A stretch of 64,000 nt of DNA from Linanthus parryae (Eukaryota; Streptophyta; Magnoliopsida; Ericales; Polemoniaceae). Shown here one piece after another: positions 1-9,976 of the stretch; positions within the stretch are counted from its first letter, which is position 1, and each line of letters starts with the position of its first letter. The stretch is from positions 9,015,501 through 9,079,500 of the forward strand of contig JALGPY010000005.1 in assembly GCA_023055425.1 (NCBI GenBank). The letters run 5' to 3'. Both the position numbers and the translations under genes were made by a program. Below the pieces are notes generated by a model that had not been told where the DNA came from, ran no database searches, and worked only from the letters and a program-made list of their open reading frames with translations.

Positions 1-2669
1 CATTTTATATGTAATTTGATCGCAAAAATCCTCATAAAATACCATAGTTGAGAAATAACTATCTTTATTAACCCGGTCTTCCTATAGAACAATGATTCCA
101 AGATTTTGCCGCTTGGTAGGCTAATTATTTCAATTATGTGGGGAATGTTTACATGAAATCGTTGTATAATAAGTATCCAATAGGTGACCCCTTGTTACAT
201 ACTAATATTGTGGATTGTACTGTTACTTATCAGTTTCCACTTGGAGTTAATAGTTTATATAGTTCTCGTACTGATTGTAGATTAAATTTTATGATCTGTA
301 TACATTACAGTATTAGAAAAAACTATTGAATTCAGTTTGATTTAATAAGCAAAAAAATGTTTGTTTCATATCATCGAGCAAATCAATGGACGATGCTAGA
401 TGGAAAGGGAAGAAAAATAGCCAAATAAGTTGTGTGTACAGTGCTAACAGCTCTTTGATCATTTAGTGAACTAGGAGAGCAACTGTCCACTAATCTGTGA
501 CATCATTTATATGGAAACTAAATTGTTTCGTCCACCAAGTAGAGATCTTCAGAGTTTATACTTTAAACACTGTCGATCAACTGTTTCAATGTTTCCCAAA
601 GAGTAATGGATGTGAAAAGCTATCGCAGTGTTTTCATATTAAGACATTTGTGACCAAAAAGCTTCACTATGGCTTTCTAGAGTATAAGAAGTACAAATAA
701 CGTCTTCCACACATTAAAGGGACAAGATATGTAAGATTGTGTATTATCTCGCTCGAATGTACCGAACACAGTAATATGTAATGGTAAAGAAGTAGATTTA
801 CAACTATTGGGAAGGTATAGCTCCTAAATCGTGTTGTCTAGAATGACTCCTTGTTGCAGCCCTGTTATTTGATTTGTAAACACGACAAATTGTTAAAGCA
901 CATTTGAAGCCCTCTTAGAAACTTTTGCAGTTGTTAGGAAAAGCATAATGGCTGCAATCGAACACGCAGCAATAGATGAAAGTATAAACATCGTGTTACT
1001 TGGATTTCACATACTTATTCTTATCTAGGTCACTACGAAGTTAGAGGACTGCGATGATGGTCCTTATGAACTAGAAACACTTCTAACAATGTCACTGTTC
1101 CATTATCCTTTGTTATCATTTAAGATTATGAGTCTGTAACTTTAGTAAACTGAAACACTTCTGATCACGAATGTAACTTGGAAGAATTTATTTAACTTGT
1201 CAGACTGGTTCAATCTGCATACATCTTTTGCGGGTAAGATGTGCATCGTTTATGAGAAAGATGTGTGCCAGTGAATCAAAGTTATACCCAGAGCTTGCCA
1301 AATCCTTATGCAGTTCTGCAGCAGATCAAACCTTCCAACCCATCAGAGCTTTTCAATTATCCATGTATAGATTGTTTAATCTACCAAACATCCATTGCTT
1401 ATCGTATCCGAAAATCTCTTGTAACTTCTCAAACCTTTTTCCTCTAATAACTCTGTAAAGAGGCATATAGGCTGCAACGCCGGAGCTCTACTTTGATTCC
1501 TCGATCTATGTTTCCTTCTAAAATCTCAAACAGCCATCTCATTCCTCTCTGCAGTGGGTATATGACCGGTCTCTTACATAGATTCCTCCTTATTTGTGTG
1601 TTTATCCTTTCAGACGTCAGCTACCTTCGCATCAGACAAAGAATGTGAACTTTGTCGATTGCATTTTATTGAAGTACGTACGAAATTTGCTAAATAAATT
1701 GTCTAAATGTTAATGTAAATGCATTGATTAGTAGATATCACTATTGGTAGATACACCATATAAAGACATTTCCAAAAAAAGGATACACCATATAAAGATA
1801 GATGATCTTTACCAAAAAAGATAAACCAAAAAGTTGCATCGTTTTGCTATCTAAATCACCGGATTAAAGTGACACCTAGAGAAAGCTGAAGAAAAAAGTA
1901 AAACAAGAAGGAGCTGAAGAAACATAAGTAGTCGATAGTACACCTAGAGAAAGCTGAAACAATGTTTAAGTTTATCAATGAATTCTTTTATTCTTTAAAT
2001 GTTAGCTTGTTACCTACTACTTCAACAATAAATATAGGGTACATTCAAATATACGGTCCAGCTATTTAGACTTCAACAACACACTTTTACCAATACATTT
2101 TCCATCTCGAACTAAATAGCCCACGTGCTTCCAACTAGTATTCAAGTAAAGAGAGGTAGTATTAGCCTACTAGGTCAATAAAGCTGTGTTTTTGTGCATG
2201 AACTTCTTACAAGATTGGGTGAACAGGAAATTAAATTAATAATCCAAAACAGGAACTCAAGAATCATCCATTGAGTTCTTTTAACACAATAGACGAGCAC
2301 GACACTCTTTAATTTTTATTTTTTAAAAGTGATGGAAGAGCATGATAATTGCCAACATAACAAGAACTTAACACCTAAAGAAAGCTACCGCCAAGGCTTT
2401 AACCTGGTATTCAACGGCTTTCCACTAGACCAGCCATTAAACTCCAAATGTAGTTTTGAGTTAAAATCTTTCCCAGTAGTTATTCATTTATGAGCCAAAC
2501 ATTTACAACTAATCAAACTTTTTTAGGAGTTGTAGTTCTTCCTCCATCAACCTTGAGACCAAATCGATCGAATCACACTGTTGTTGCTTGAAACTCACTA
2601 GCTACCCAAATTCATTATTTTTCCGGTTAATTCGAAAAAAAAAAAACTAAAATGAGAATGAAATAGTAC
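1..2669. other. No gene recognised; possible intron or downstream part of the neurochondrin-like gene
   Basis: This AT-rich stretch has only short, unconvincing open frames (for example 1228-1458) and no protein family I recognise on either strand. It lies downstream, on the minus strand, of the two neurochondrin-like exons at 2670-2953, so it may be their next intron. No further neurochondrin exon could be read, so the remaining exons are beyond the left edge, too diverged for me to see, or missing. Confidence 0.5.
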
Positions 2670-2953
2670 CAGTTCTCAGTAGCCGATCAAGGAATTGAGT
2701 CCCCACAGCATCATACACCTTACGAATGGAGTTGTAATCATCCTTGTCGCAGACTTTGGTAGCCAGTAGGAGACCAGCAAGCCTTTGCTCGTCTCTTTCT
2801 CCTCTCAACAGCTTCAAGCAGTCTTCAAGCGAAGGACCCTGCCTTTCTCCTTCCTGCTACCACAAAAATGCTGTCACCGTCAATTTCCGACGAATTCTCG
2901 AAAAAAACAAGCGCAAATCGATGAGTTCAGGGAAAGAAAACGTTGCGTACCAT
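2670..2953 (-). CDS. Neurochondrin family protein, first two coding exons (partial)
   Basis: Minus-strand gene start. The exon covering 2853-2670 reads through a block containing PSLEDCLKLLRGERDEQRLA and then KVYDAVGTQFLDRLLRTG, which I recognise as the N-terminus of plant neurochondrin-family proteins (ARM-like helical repeat; cellular role in plants poorly defined). In this frame a TAG lies directly before the exon, so it must be spliced. The only good start is the ATG at 2953-2951. It is followed at once by a GT donor (2950-2949), and a matching acceptor (GTAGCAG) ends at 2854, giving a 97-base intron right after the start codon. The predicted protein begins M-EGERQGPSLEDC. The next donor, GTACTA, starts at 2669. 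The long leader runs upstream to about 3110 and contains an AAACCCTAG telo-box-like motif near 3053. Later exons were not found. Confidence 0.72.
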
Positions 2954-3448
2954 CGGAGATGTCACCGTTCAGTCTTCTCTGAGCTCCGAGTAAGGGGAAA
3001 TTGATTCCGACGAGTGATTGGAGCAGTAATTGACGGAGATACTGTGAAGAACGAAACCCTAGAGAGTAGAGAGTGTTGTTTCTCTGCGATAATTCGTCAC
3101 TGAAACCGACTGAGAAGGAAGGGTTTGGGTTTTGTGTAGAAAGGAGAGTTCTGGAGCTTGTGATGACATCAAATGGGCGGGTTACGGTTAAAAGGGTGAA
3201 TTTATGCGGACGACCCTCTATTTGGGTTATAAATGCCTTCAAGTCCTTGCGTTCTGTTTTGAATTACTTTGACCGACTAATTTTAGGTAACGAAATGTGT
3301 TGATCTTTTGTAATGTTGTACATCTTTCTTAATAATACAATACGGTGAAGAAATTAATAAATATTTACATTATATCGTCAGCTAAATTAGTTGGTCAAAG
3401 TAACCCAGAAAAGTCAAATGGGACAAAGAAAATGAATGTGGTACTAAG

Positions 3449-4382
3449 CAAAGTTTTAAAAACCGGACCGGCCATCGAACCGGTGAGGCACCGGTTCATG
3501 GTCGGACCGGTTCAATCGCATGTCTTTTTTTATAATACATAATACAATTTTGTATATTTTTGTATACAGTTCAATCCCATGTATTTTTTTTATAATACAT
3601 AAATACAATTTTGTATATTTTTGTATACACGTATGTAATAAGTTAAACCAAAATATAGCCTTCAAATTTTTTCAAACAGAAATATGATAAACATTTGAAC
3701 AAATTACAAAACAAAAACATCAAAAACATCATTCAGAGTTCAGACTCTAACAAACTCTAAACTTTAGTTTAAAAAATCTATAAAAATATTCAAAATACAA
3801 AATTAGTTGAATAAATGACGTGGCGTTAGAGACATCCACAAACCCACGACTTTTAGCACAACCTACCCACCCACAATTTGTGATTCAGTTACAACTGATT
3901 TGTTCTTATCTCTTTAGCTATCTTCTCTCCATCTCTCTTCTCTATCTTTCTGCTGCATCGCCATCCATTTGTGCTTATTGATCAGTTACAACATCATTCA
4001 CTCTCTCTGGTACATCATCTAGATGGTTGAAGGTCACCAATCCGGATCGTCTTTTTGTCTTCGAACACCACATCTCTCTCCCTCTCTCTCTCTTCTCACA
4101 CCAACACATTCTTCAGATCTATTCTTGGAAGTTCTCTGCACAGTTTCCTCGCAAGTTTCCTCGCGATGGAAGGGAAATCAAGAGCTTCATCGGAATAATT
4201 CCAAAACCGGCAAAACCGGAAAAACTGCCCGGTTCACCGGTTTAACGATAAAACCGGCGATTTTGACCGGTTTTGACCGGTTCTTTACATGAACGGCCTG
4301 TTAACGGGACCGGACCGGGAGGCAGCGGTTTACCGGTTCAACCGGTCGAACCGGCCGGTCCGGTCCGGTTTTTAAAACTATG
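3449..4382. mobile_element. Non-autonomous hAT-like DNA transposon, 934 bp
   Basis: The element is bounded by an exact 8-bp direct repeat GTACTAAG (3441-3448 and 4383-4390). Its ends are inverted: left CAAAGTTTTAAAAACCGGAC, right (reverse complement) CATAGTTTTAAAAACCGGAC. The 8-bp duplication and the CAnnG-type ends fit the hAT superfamily. Both flanks are packed with short CCGGTT/AACCGG subterminal repeats, probable transposase-binding sites. No transposase is encoded. The middle holds a tandem duplication (3511-3628) and a CT-rich segment at 3900-4200 that looks like a plant 5' leader, possibly captured host DNA. Superfamily assignment is an inference from the ends alone. Confidence 0.8.
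3511..3628. repeat. Two-copy tandem repeat, about 59 bp unit
   Basis: Two near-identical AT-rich units starting TTCAATC(G/C)CATGT and ending TTTGTATAC lie head to tail inside the hAT-like element. They differ at a few bases and one-base indels, indicating a local duplication after or during element formation. Confidence 0.8.
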
Positions 4383-5050
4383 GTACTAAGTAACTGATCA
4401 GTCACTGACATAGTTGGTGTGACATATTTAAAATAAGAAAACATTAAAAATAGGGAGGGTAAAAGACAAAAACCACCCCTCGAGTATGGGGTATATACAA
4501 AAAAACCCCTCGTGTTCGGGGATATACAAAAACCACCCCTATCACTAACTGCAAACTAACAGACGGGTAAGAAGACATTTTTACCCTCATTTTGTCAACA
4601 AATACCACACTATAGATAAAATTTTTCTTTCTTCCTCACTTTCACCCTCCCCACATCTCCCTCAGTCTGGTCATTTCTAACCTAGCCTCTTTACTCGTTT
4701 TCTCTCGCTCACAACCTCGCTCCCTCCTCCTCCTCCTCCCTCCCTCTTTCAAAGCCCTGAACGAGATTCACCGACCTCTGGAACCGATCGACCGTCGATC
4801 CATGCTTGAGAACGATGTAGATCGATTGGACTCAGAACTGGACGATTGGTGGAGGTTTGGACACGGCGGTGACGCGACGGTCGTGGTCACAGGCCTGAAC
4901 CTTCTGAATCGAAACGGTCGTGGTCACAGGCCTGCACCTTCTGAATCGAAGGTTCAGGCCTTCTGAATCGACTTCCAACTCCCCCAACCCCTCCCCGGCC
5001 CATCAACAATCCCAACTCGCTTCAACACCTCCGCCGCCGCCGGCGAAGCC

Positions 5051-5218
5051 CCGATCAAACAACCGTCGTCGAGATCTCGAAGCCGGGACCCAAAGGACAC
5101 GCCGCTAGTTGACGGCTGCGACTACGAGCACTGGCTCGTCATCATGGAGTTCCCCGATCCCAAACCCTCCGAAGAGGAAATGGTCGGAGCATACGTCAAA
5201 GCCCTAGCTGAAATTTTC
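5051..5218 (+). pseudogene. MORF/RIP-like RNA-editing factor fragment, 5' piece (captured)
   Basis: This frame reads to DTPLVDGCDYEHWLVIMEFP and then a helix ending YVKALAEIF. DGCDYEHWLVIMEF is the hallmark start of the MORF box, the conserved domain of multiple organellar RNA editing factors, which partner PPR proteins in plastid and mitochondrial C-to-U editing. Wording around the motif most resembles the plastid MORF2-type branch, recalled from family knowledge rather than aligned. The frame is cut at 5218, where the sequence switches into reversed F-box DNA, so no intact MORF protein can be made. The upstream proline- and serine-rich part could be the tail of a transit-peptide region. Confidence 0.82.
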
Positions 5219-5436
5219 GAGGCGGCGGAGTGGCGGTGGAAGTGGTTCAGGGCGAATTCGGGATCGGAGATGAAGGACTTCCAGTGCTTGCAGACGCATT
5301 TGAATCGGAACAGCGTCTTCGTCGGCAAGCGGAGGAAGATGTCGTTCAAGAGATCTTCGCTGCTGGCGAGGGAGGGTTTGAGGTTAAGGAAGCCGTCGGC
5401 TAATCGAATTCGCTTGCTGTTGCCGGGGCTCGTCAT
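5219..5436 (-). pseudogene. F-box domain gene fragment (captured, antisense to the MORF pieces)
   Basis: A minus-strand frame opens with ATG at 5436-5434 and contains a classic plant F-box: LLNDIFLRLPTKTLFRFKCV followed by CKHWKSFISDPEFALNHFHR. F-box proteins are the substrate-choosing subunits of SCF ubiquitin ligases, binding SKP1 through this roughly 45-residue domain. Only the N-terminal part with the F-box is present. It runs straight into reversed MORF sequence at 5219 and stops by 5122, giving a 104-residue frame. The 150-200 bases upstream (5437-5637) look like its own 5' leader. It could still be transcribed as an F-box-only peptide, but I treat it as a captured fragment. Confidence 0.82.
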
Positions 5437-5637
5437 CGTCTTCGATTCGTGATAAGAGAAGATGAATTTTTGGGAAGCTGAGAGGGGGCGACGGTGTTCT
5501 AGGGCTTGGTGGAAGCGTGAATTTATAGGGAGAAAGAGGGGGAACGAATCCGATTTGGATCTGGGTTTGTGATGTGATTGTGGAGTGGAGGTGATTCATG
5601 GAGCTCTCAATTTAATTGCTTAATGCTTGATTTGCAG

Positions 5638-5735
5638 TGAAGAAGAGGCGAAGAAGAAGATCTATTCGGTTTCTACAAGGGCGTATACTGGGTTCGGTGC
5701 TCTCCTCTCTGAAGAGCTGTCCTCCAAAATTAAAG
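5638..5735 (+). pseudogene. MORF/RIP-like fragment, second exon with splice sites
   Basis: The segment reads EEEAKKKIYSVSTRAYTGFG then ALLSEELSSKIK, the continuation of the MORF box that follows the 5051-5218 piece in a normal gene. It is preceded by an intron-like acceptor (TTTGCAG) and followed by a GTGATT donor, so genomic DNA rather than processed mRNA was captured. The reversed F-box block now sits in the position of the MORF intron and adjoining exon end. Confidence 0.8.
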
Positions 5736-6243
5736 GTGATTTCAGTTTTCTAGTTTAAGGGTTTTAGCAATTGGTGAATAAATTTGATGTTCAGGGCTTT
5801 GGTTTTAATCCAACATACTCTTTAATTTCGGTGGTGGTGTTTTCTCTGTGAATAATTCCAGATCGAAGCCCTGAACCTTCTGAATCGACTTCCAGATCGA
5901 AGTCGGAGAAGGAAGGGGCGGCGGCTGTGTTGCCTGATTTCAGATCTCCCTCTCAGCTTCGTATTCTGCTCCTGATTCCGGTGTTGGTGGAGTGGCGGTG
6001 TTGGTGGTGTTGTGGTGGAGGTGAATGTGGTGTCATGAACATCAAGAACTTAAAAAAAAAAACAAAAACAAAAACAAAAAAGGGCAAAATGGTCATAAAT
6101 AAGTCATATTGCACCCCCCCTCTTAATTGACATTAACAGAAGGGTGGTATTTGTCCAACTGGTTTTTGTATATCCCCGAACACGAGGGGTTTTTTTGTAT
6201 ATACCCCATACTCGAGGGGTGGTTTTTGTCTTTTACCCAAATA

Positions 6244-7062
6244 GGGATTATTATAGTTAAGACAGAGAATTGAAAGATATTTACTCTAAAGACTGAAAAG
6301 GAAAAATAATTTCTAATGAAGGAACTTTTAGAAAATTATTGCATTAAACAAATTCAGAAAATTATTCATTAACAAGGCAAAAACTTATATTTTGGTATTC
6401 AAAATGACAATGTTACCCTTAACCTATGAAATACTGTAATTTCCCATGGTCATTTCTTTTGTTCTATTTGTGCCATAATAGGACCCGCCCACCCTTAACC
6501 TACGAAATTACCTAATTCCTTTTAAGTTTGGACCAAAGCCACAACAATGGCAGATGGTTCATGATCTACAATGTAGTTGAAGGCATAATAGGACCTGCCA
6601 TACTTCTTTGCCAAGAGAAAGGTTCCAAAGAAGCTTGTAGCAGGTTGCTTGCCCATCACAATGACGCTCCAGCCTGACCATCGATTTTCTCAACCATAGC
6701 TTGTCAACACTCCACCCTTGTAATCCTCCAACATGATCAGCTCTTGGATCTTCTCCATTGTGATTGTATTCTTTGTTTAGTAAGAACTGGTCGTTAGATT
6801 CGTGAATTTTGATACTAAAAGATCGTGTTTTTTATAATCAGTAATATGAGTAATAAAACTAATTTAATGATTTTACTAAAGTAATGGATATAAATGTCAT
6901 TAAATTAAGTAACGGGTATAAATGTCATTTGAACTACTGAATCTGATGATTTCGCCTTCTTAATAATTAATCTTCTGAAACTTCCTTTATTACTAATTAT
7001 TTTCTTTTTTCTGCCTTTAGAGTAAATATTTTTCAATTGTCTGCCTTAATTACAATAATCCC
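6244..7062. mobile_element. Long-TIR DNA element, probably Mutator-like, 819 bp
   Basis: The two ends form an imperfect inverted repeat of about 95 bp starting GGGATTATT(A/G)TA(G/A)TTAAG. Both copies contain ATATTTACTCTAAAG. Six identical bases, AAAATA, flank it (before the Pack-MULE at 4447-4452 and after it at 7063-7068), but no full 9-bp duplication is visible, so its class is uncertain. No transposase frame is present. Its interior holds a gene-like fragment on the minus strand. The TIRs are more diverged than those of the Pack-MULE that inserted at its left end, so it is the older element. Confidence 0.7.
6533..6758 (-). pseudogene. Unidentified gene fragment inside the long-TIR element
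   Basis: A minus-strand frame starts at ATG 6758-6756 with MEKIQELIMLEDYKGGVL, meets an in-frame TGA after 22 residues, and then continues with protein-like text (GWSVIVMGKQPATSFFGTFL, then KKYGRSYYAFNYIVDHEPSA). Composition and even spacing of residues look like a real coding exon with one nonsense change. I do not recognise the family. It is most simply a host fragment captured by the element. Confidence 0.45.
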
Positions 7063-7329
7063 AAAATATCAGCGAAATTGAGATTGTCATAATATAAAAA
7101 GAACATTGTACATTCGGCTGGAAATAACAATAAATTCGGGTTATTTTTCAAGGCAAACAAATTAGGTAATATGCACTTACACCCCCACACATGTAACATT
7201 TTAGATGGAAAGATTTTAATAGTTTTCTAATATTTACCCCACCTTTAATATATTTTTAGTACAAACGAGTGCTTTTTTTTTAGAGAACAAACGAATGTTT
7301 TACAGTGATATAAGTATTGCTTGATCCTA

Positions 7330-7830
7330 AACATTCTTGGAGAATCCATATACAAGTATATGATTGTCTCGAAGCCTGAATAAATCTCCAAAACTACCCG
7401 AAATAAGTCTCAAAGACTGTTGAATGTTGTCATTGTTAATTGTCGGAACTTGGTAAATTTTCAAGTATTGAACAATCTGGTAAATCAGCAATCTTTGATG
7501 CATCATAACTTCTTGAATACTTAGTGAAATCTTTATTTGCTTTTTTCTGGTGAAAGTTGATAATGAGTACTCCAAATCACTCATTGATAAATATTTTCCA
7601 GTTCCTAACAGATTTCACATAAATCAAGCTCAAAGTAGTTGTCTTGAACAAATCTACAACTTTTGAAAATTTCTAAGTGCTGAATTATATTTTTCATCCA
7701 CCTTTGATTGTCATATTTCACTTGATACTTTGAATTTTAGAGAGTTCAAATATGTTCAGGAATGCTTAGAATTCAATTTACAAAACTATGTTTTAATATT
7801 CTCAAATCTCTCTCTCTCTCTCAATTGATC
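7330..7830 (-). repeat. Dispersed repeat R2, copy 1 (inverted)
   Basis: Read on the minus strand this matches 28125-28510 and 29790-30165: the same order of phrases including TATTGAATTC, CAAAGGTGGATGAAAAA and TTGAATACTTGAAAA-like ends. The copies are clearly diverged. Phrases such as AAAGTTGGATNAAAA also occur inside the solo LTR near 36920, so R2 is probably LTR-derived. No coding function is seen. A short (TC)n run lies at 7807-7823. Confidence 0.6.
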
Positions 7831-9119
7831 ATAAATTGACTGCAAGGTTGACTCTATGAACCAGTTTCACACATAACATTGAGTTGAGCTATCATATGAC
7901 ATCATTGGCCAAAATGCCCTTCTTGAAAGTTGTTCACATTCTGGAAAGCCTAGTTTGATTGAGTTGTATATGAGGGGTAAATTGGTATATTTACACTTAC
8001 TCGAATTGGACTGTCAAATCATAACCCAATGCATGACATCATGCATATGTAATAGTTTTGTTAATGCTAGGAGTCAGTCTGTACCTATATGGGCCAGAGT
8101 TTACTAAAATACATGAGCTTAAGGACTTTTTTGCAATTTTACTAAACTACGTAAGCTCAATTGAAATTAAATGAAAGTTGTACATTGTCGTGCTGAGCTT
8201 ATTTGGGAGAGCTACGAATCAGGTCGTGTTGTCGAACCTATATGAGTATGATTTGGGGGTCCAGGTGTAGTCAGGGACTGTACTTGACAATTTTGGAGCG
8301 TCAGGGGCAATCTAGTCATACAATTGCAATTGAGGATCGTCTCACGATAGACATGCATTTAATTTGTTGCACCAGACAAGAGGTGAGATGTTTACTTGAT
8401 GTTCTTTAAATATGAGTATAAAAAACTGGAATCGTTATTCAAAGTAGATCAAATGAGTTATCAAGGTACTTCCTTACTTAGCAACGGTTTTTAAACAATC
8501 AAAATTCATATAATTGCTTCTCTAAATTCTATTACGAGACTCTTGTATATGGGATGGATCTTCAGGTTAACCTGGTCCCAGAGTCTGGGGAAAGAGACTA
8601 CGTATGTCTCCTAAAGTCCACTATTGGAATTGCTATTGAGTAGTCGAACCTTAACTGTCGGCACCCATCCCGGATCTTAAGTATTAACAGCCCATACGGG
8701 ATCATCATCAGTCCAGTGAGTAGTACGAGTGCCTACAGGCTGTTTACATTTCTATTACTCAAGTTGACACTTAAGGTCAAGCTGCCTTGGTGGATGATTT
8801 GATTAGTTCTTCCTTGTCAGATTTGAATATGATCTTCACAACCCTATAAGTAGTGGGATTTGGAATCCGCTGTATAAGCATGACGGGGCGTGGAATCTCT
8901 TGTATCAAAATTAAGTGGATTGTTACTTGACTCAAACTTGTTCTTGAGCACATGATGTGAAATTCTGTTCAATTTGGGTGACACGGAAACATGTATTTTC
9001 TTCAAGCTGTTTTTTTTTAGTTGGATCACACATATTTCAAACTACAAAAGTTCTTTAAACTATGATGGACTACTTAAGCTTTTCAAACTGAGAGTGCTTT
9101 CTCAAATTTTCAAAATAGG
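7831..9119. other. No gene recognised; LTR-like debris
   Basis: No convincing exon was found. The block near 8640-8740 (CCTTAACTGTCGGCACCC ... CAGTGAGTAGTACGAGTGCC) resembles in layout the internal LTR text at 16713-16770 and 35610-35700, so it is probably an old gypsy LTR fragment. Confidence 0.35.
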
Positions 9120-9312
9120 TCTTCCTTAAGCCCTATTTACTTGTTTACTTTCAGTTTGCACCCCCACAAACGAACGAATTGTAACAGAATGGTGGTATAT
9201 GTCCACCCTCCATATAAATGTTAACAGGGGACCAAAATATGTTTTTCCATAAATCAGGGGGCAATATGTATTTTGTCCATAATCGGAGGATGAAAAATGT
9301 CTTTTACCCTAA
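9120..9312. repeat. Isolated Mutator-like terminal repeat remnant
   Basis: This segment reproduces the layout of the Pack-MULE right end: TAACAGAATGGTGGTATATGTCC here versus taacagaagggtggtatttgtcc at 6135-6157, and it ends TGTCTTTTACCC, the reverse complement of GGGTAAAAGACA. No matching left end was found, so it is a truncated or decayed relative. Confidence 0.55.
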
Positions 9313-9599
9313 CTAAAAAGTGAAATAGGTGCAGGCATCTTTTTTTATTTTTTTTGATCATTATAGGTGCAGGAATCAACGGGTCGGAGTAGCGCAATAC
9401 CATCATCGTTTGAGGTTTATTCAGGTTAGTTTATGGTCTCATTAGTAGGGTTTAACTTTTTATGGTGGTGGAGATGCTTTTTAGAGCAGAGGAATATGTT
9501 GCTTTCAACCTTTTCGTTCAAACATTGTTTGTTTGCGTGGTTTTTTTTTTCTTAAAACCCCACAGGTGAGTGGTGAGTGTTCAGGTTTAGGGAGCTTGG

Positions 9600-9976
9600 T
9601 ATAACAGCTACAGAGTGGGTTGATTCAAAAAAGGAAAGAGAAAAGTGTCACTGCAGCTCACAGTGACCTCAGAGAAGCTTTAATGGAGTAATTGCAGAAA
9701 AAATGAAGAACAATGCAAAAAAGTAAGGAAAAAATGTAATTTAGATAATAACTTTCTTTCTTGTCCTCCTCATACCATCGTACGAATACATATATCATGC
9801 TTTCACCAGCTGTTTCATGTGCCGGAAGGTTCCAAGAAGAGAGCAAAAAGATAAGGTTAAGAGATAAGGACAACTATTACAGCTCAGCTAATGGCAATAA
9901 GAGAAAATAATGCTAAGTTATGGGGACAATATAGTCATTTGTGCTTGGCCACGTAACCCATGCTGCAACGGTCACA
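9600..9976 (-). repeat. 3' LTR of the decayed chromovirus
   Basis: This is a direct copy of 14842-15216. Shared text starts TAACAGCTACAGAGTGGG and ends GCAACGGTCACA. Scattered substitutions (for example ACCAGCTG versus ATCAGCTG) indicate several percent divergence, so the insertion is not recent. The outer terminus is TA instead of TG on the plus strand. Confidence 0.85.

Larger units (their letters stand above)
4457..6238. mobile_element. Pack-MULE (Mutator-like element) carrying gene fragments, 1782 bp
   Basis: The terminal inverted repeats are roughly 90 bp and nearly perfect. Both ends begin GGGTAAAAGACAAAAACCAC and contain the same CCCCTCGAGTATGGGG and CCCCTCGTGTTCGGGG blocks. The element is flanked by an exact 9-bp target duplication AAATAGGGA (4448-4456, 6239-6247), diagnostic of Mutator-like transposons. 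No transposase is present. The interior is GC-rich compared with its surroundings and holds two pieces of a MORF-type gene in sense orientation with an F-box fragment reversed between them. A short phrase, CCTTCTGAATCG, recurs at about 4897, 4936, 4963 and 5879, marking patchwork assembly. The near-identical TIRs suggest fairly recent activity. Confidence 0.93.

Noticed and set aside
2880..3242. 120-codon minus-strand ORF over the neurochondrin leader
   Set aside because: It runs through the proposed 5' leader and first intron and ends before the conserved exon. Residue text is not conserved-looking; the spliced model explains the region better.
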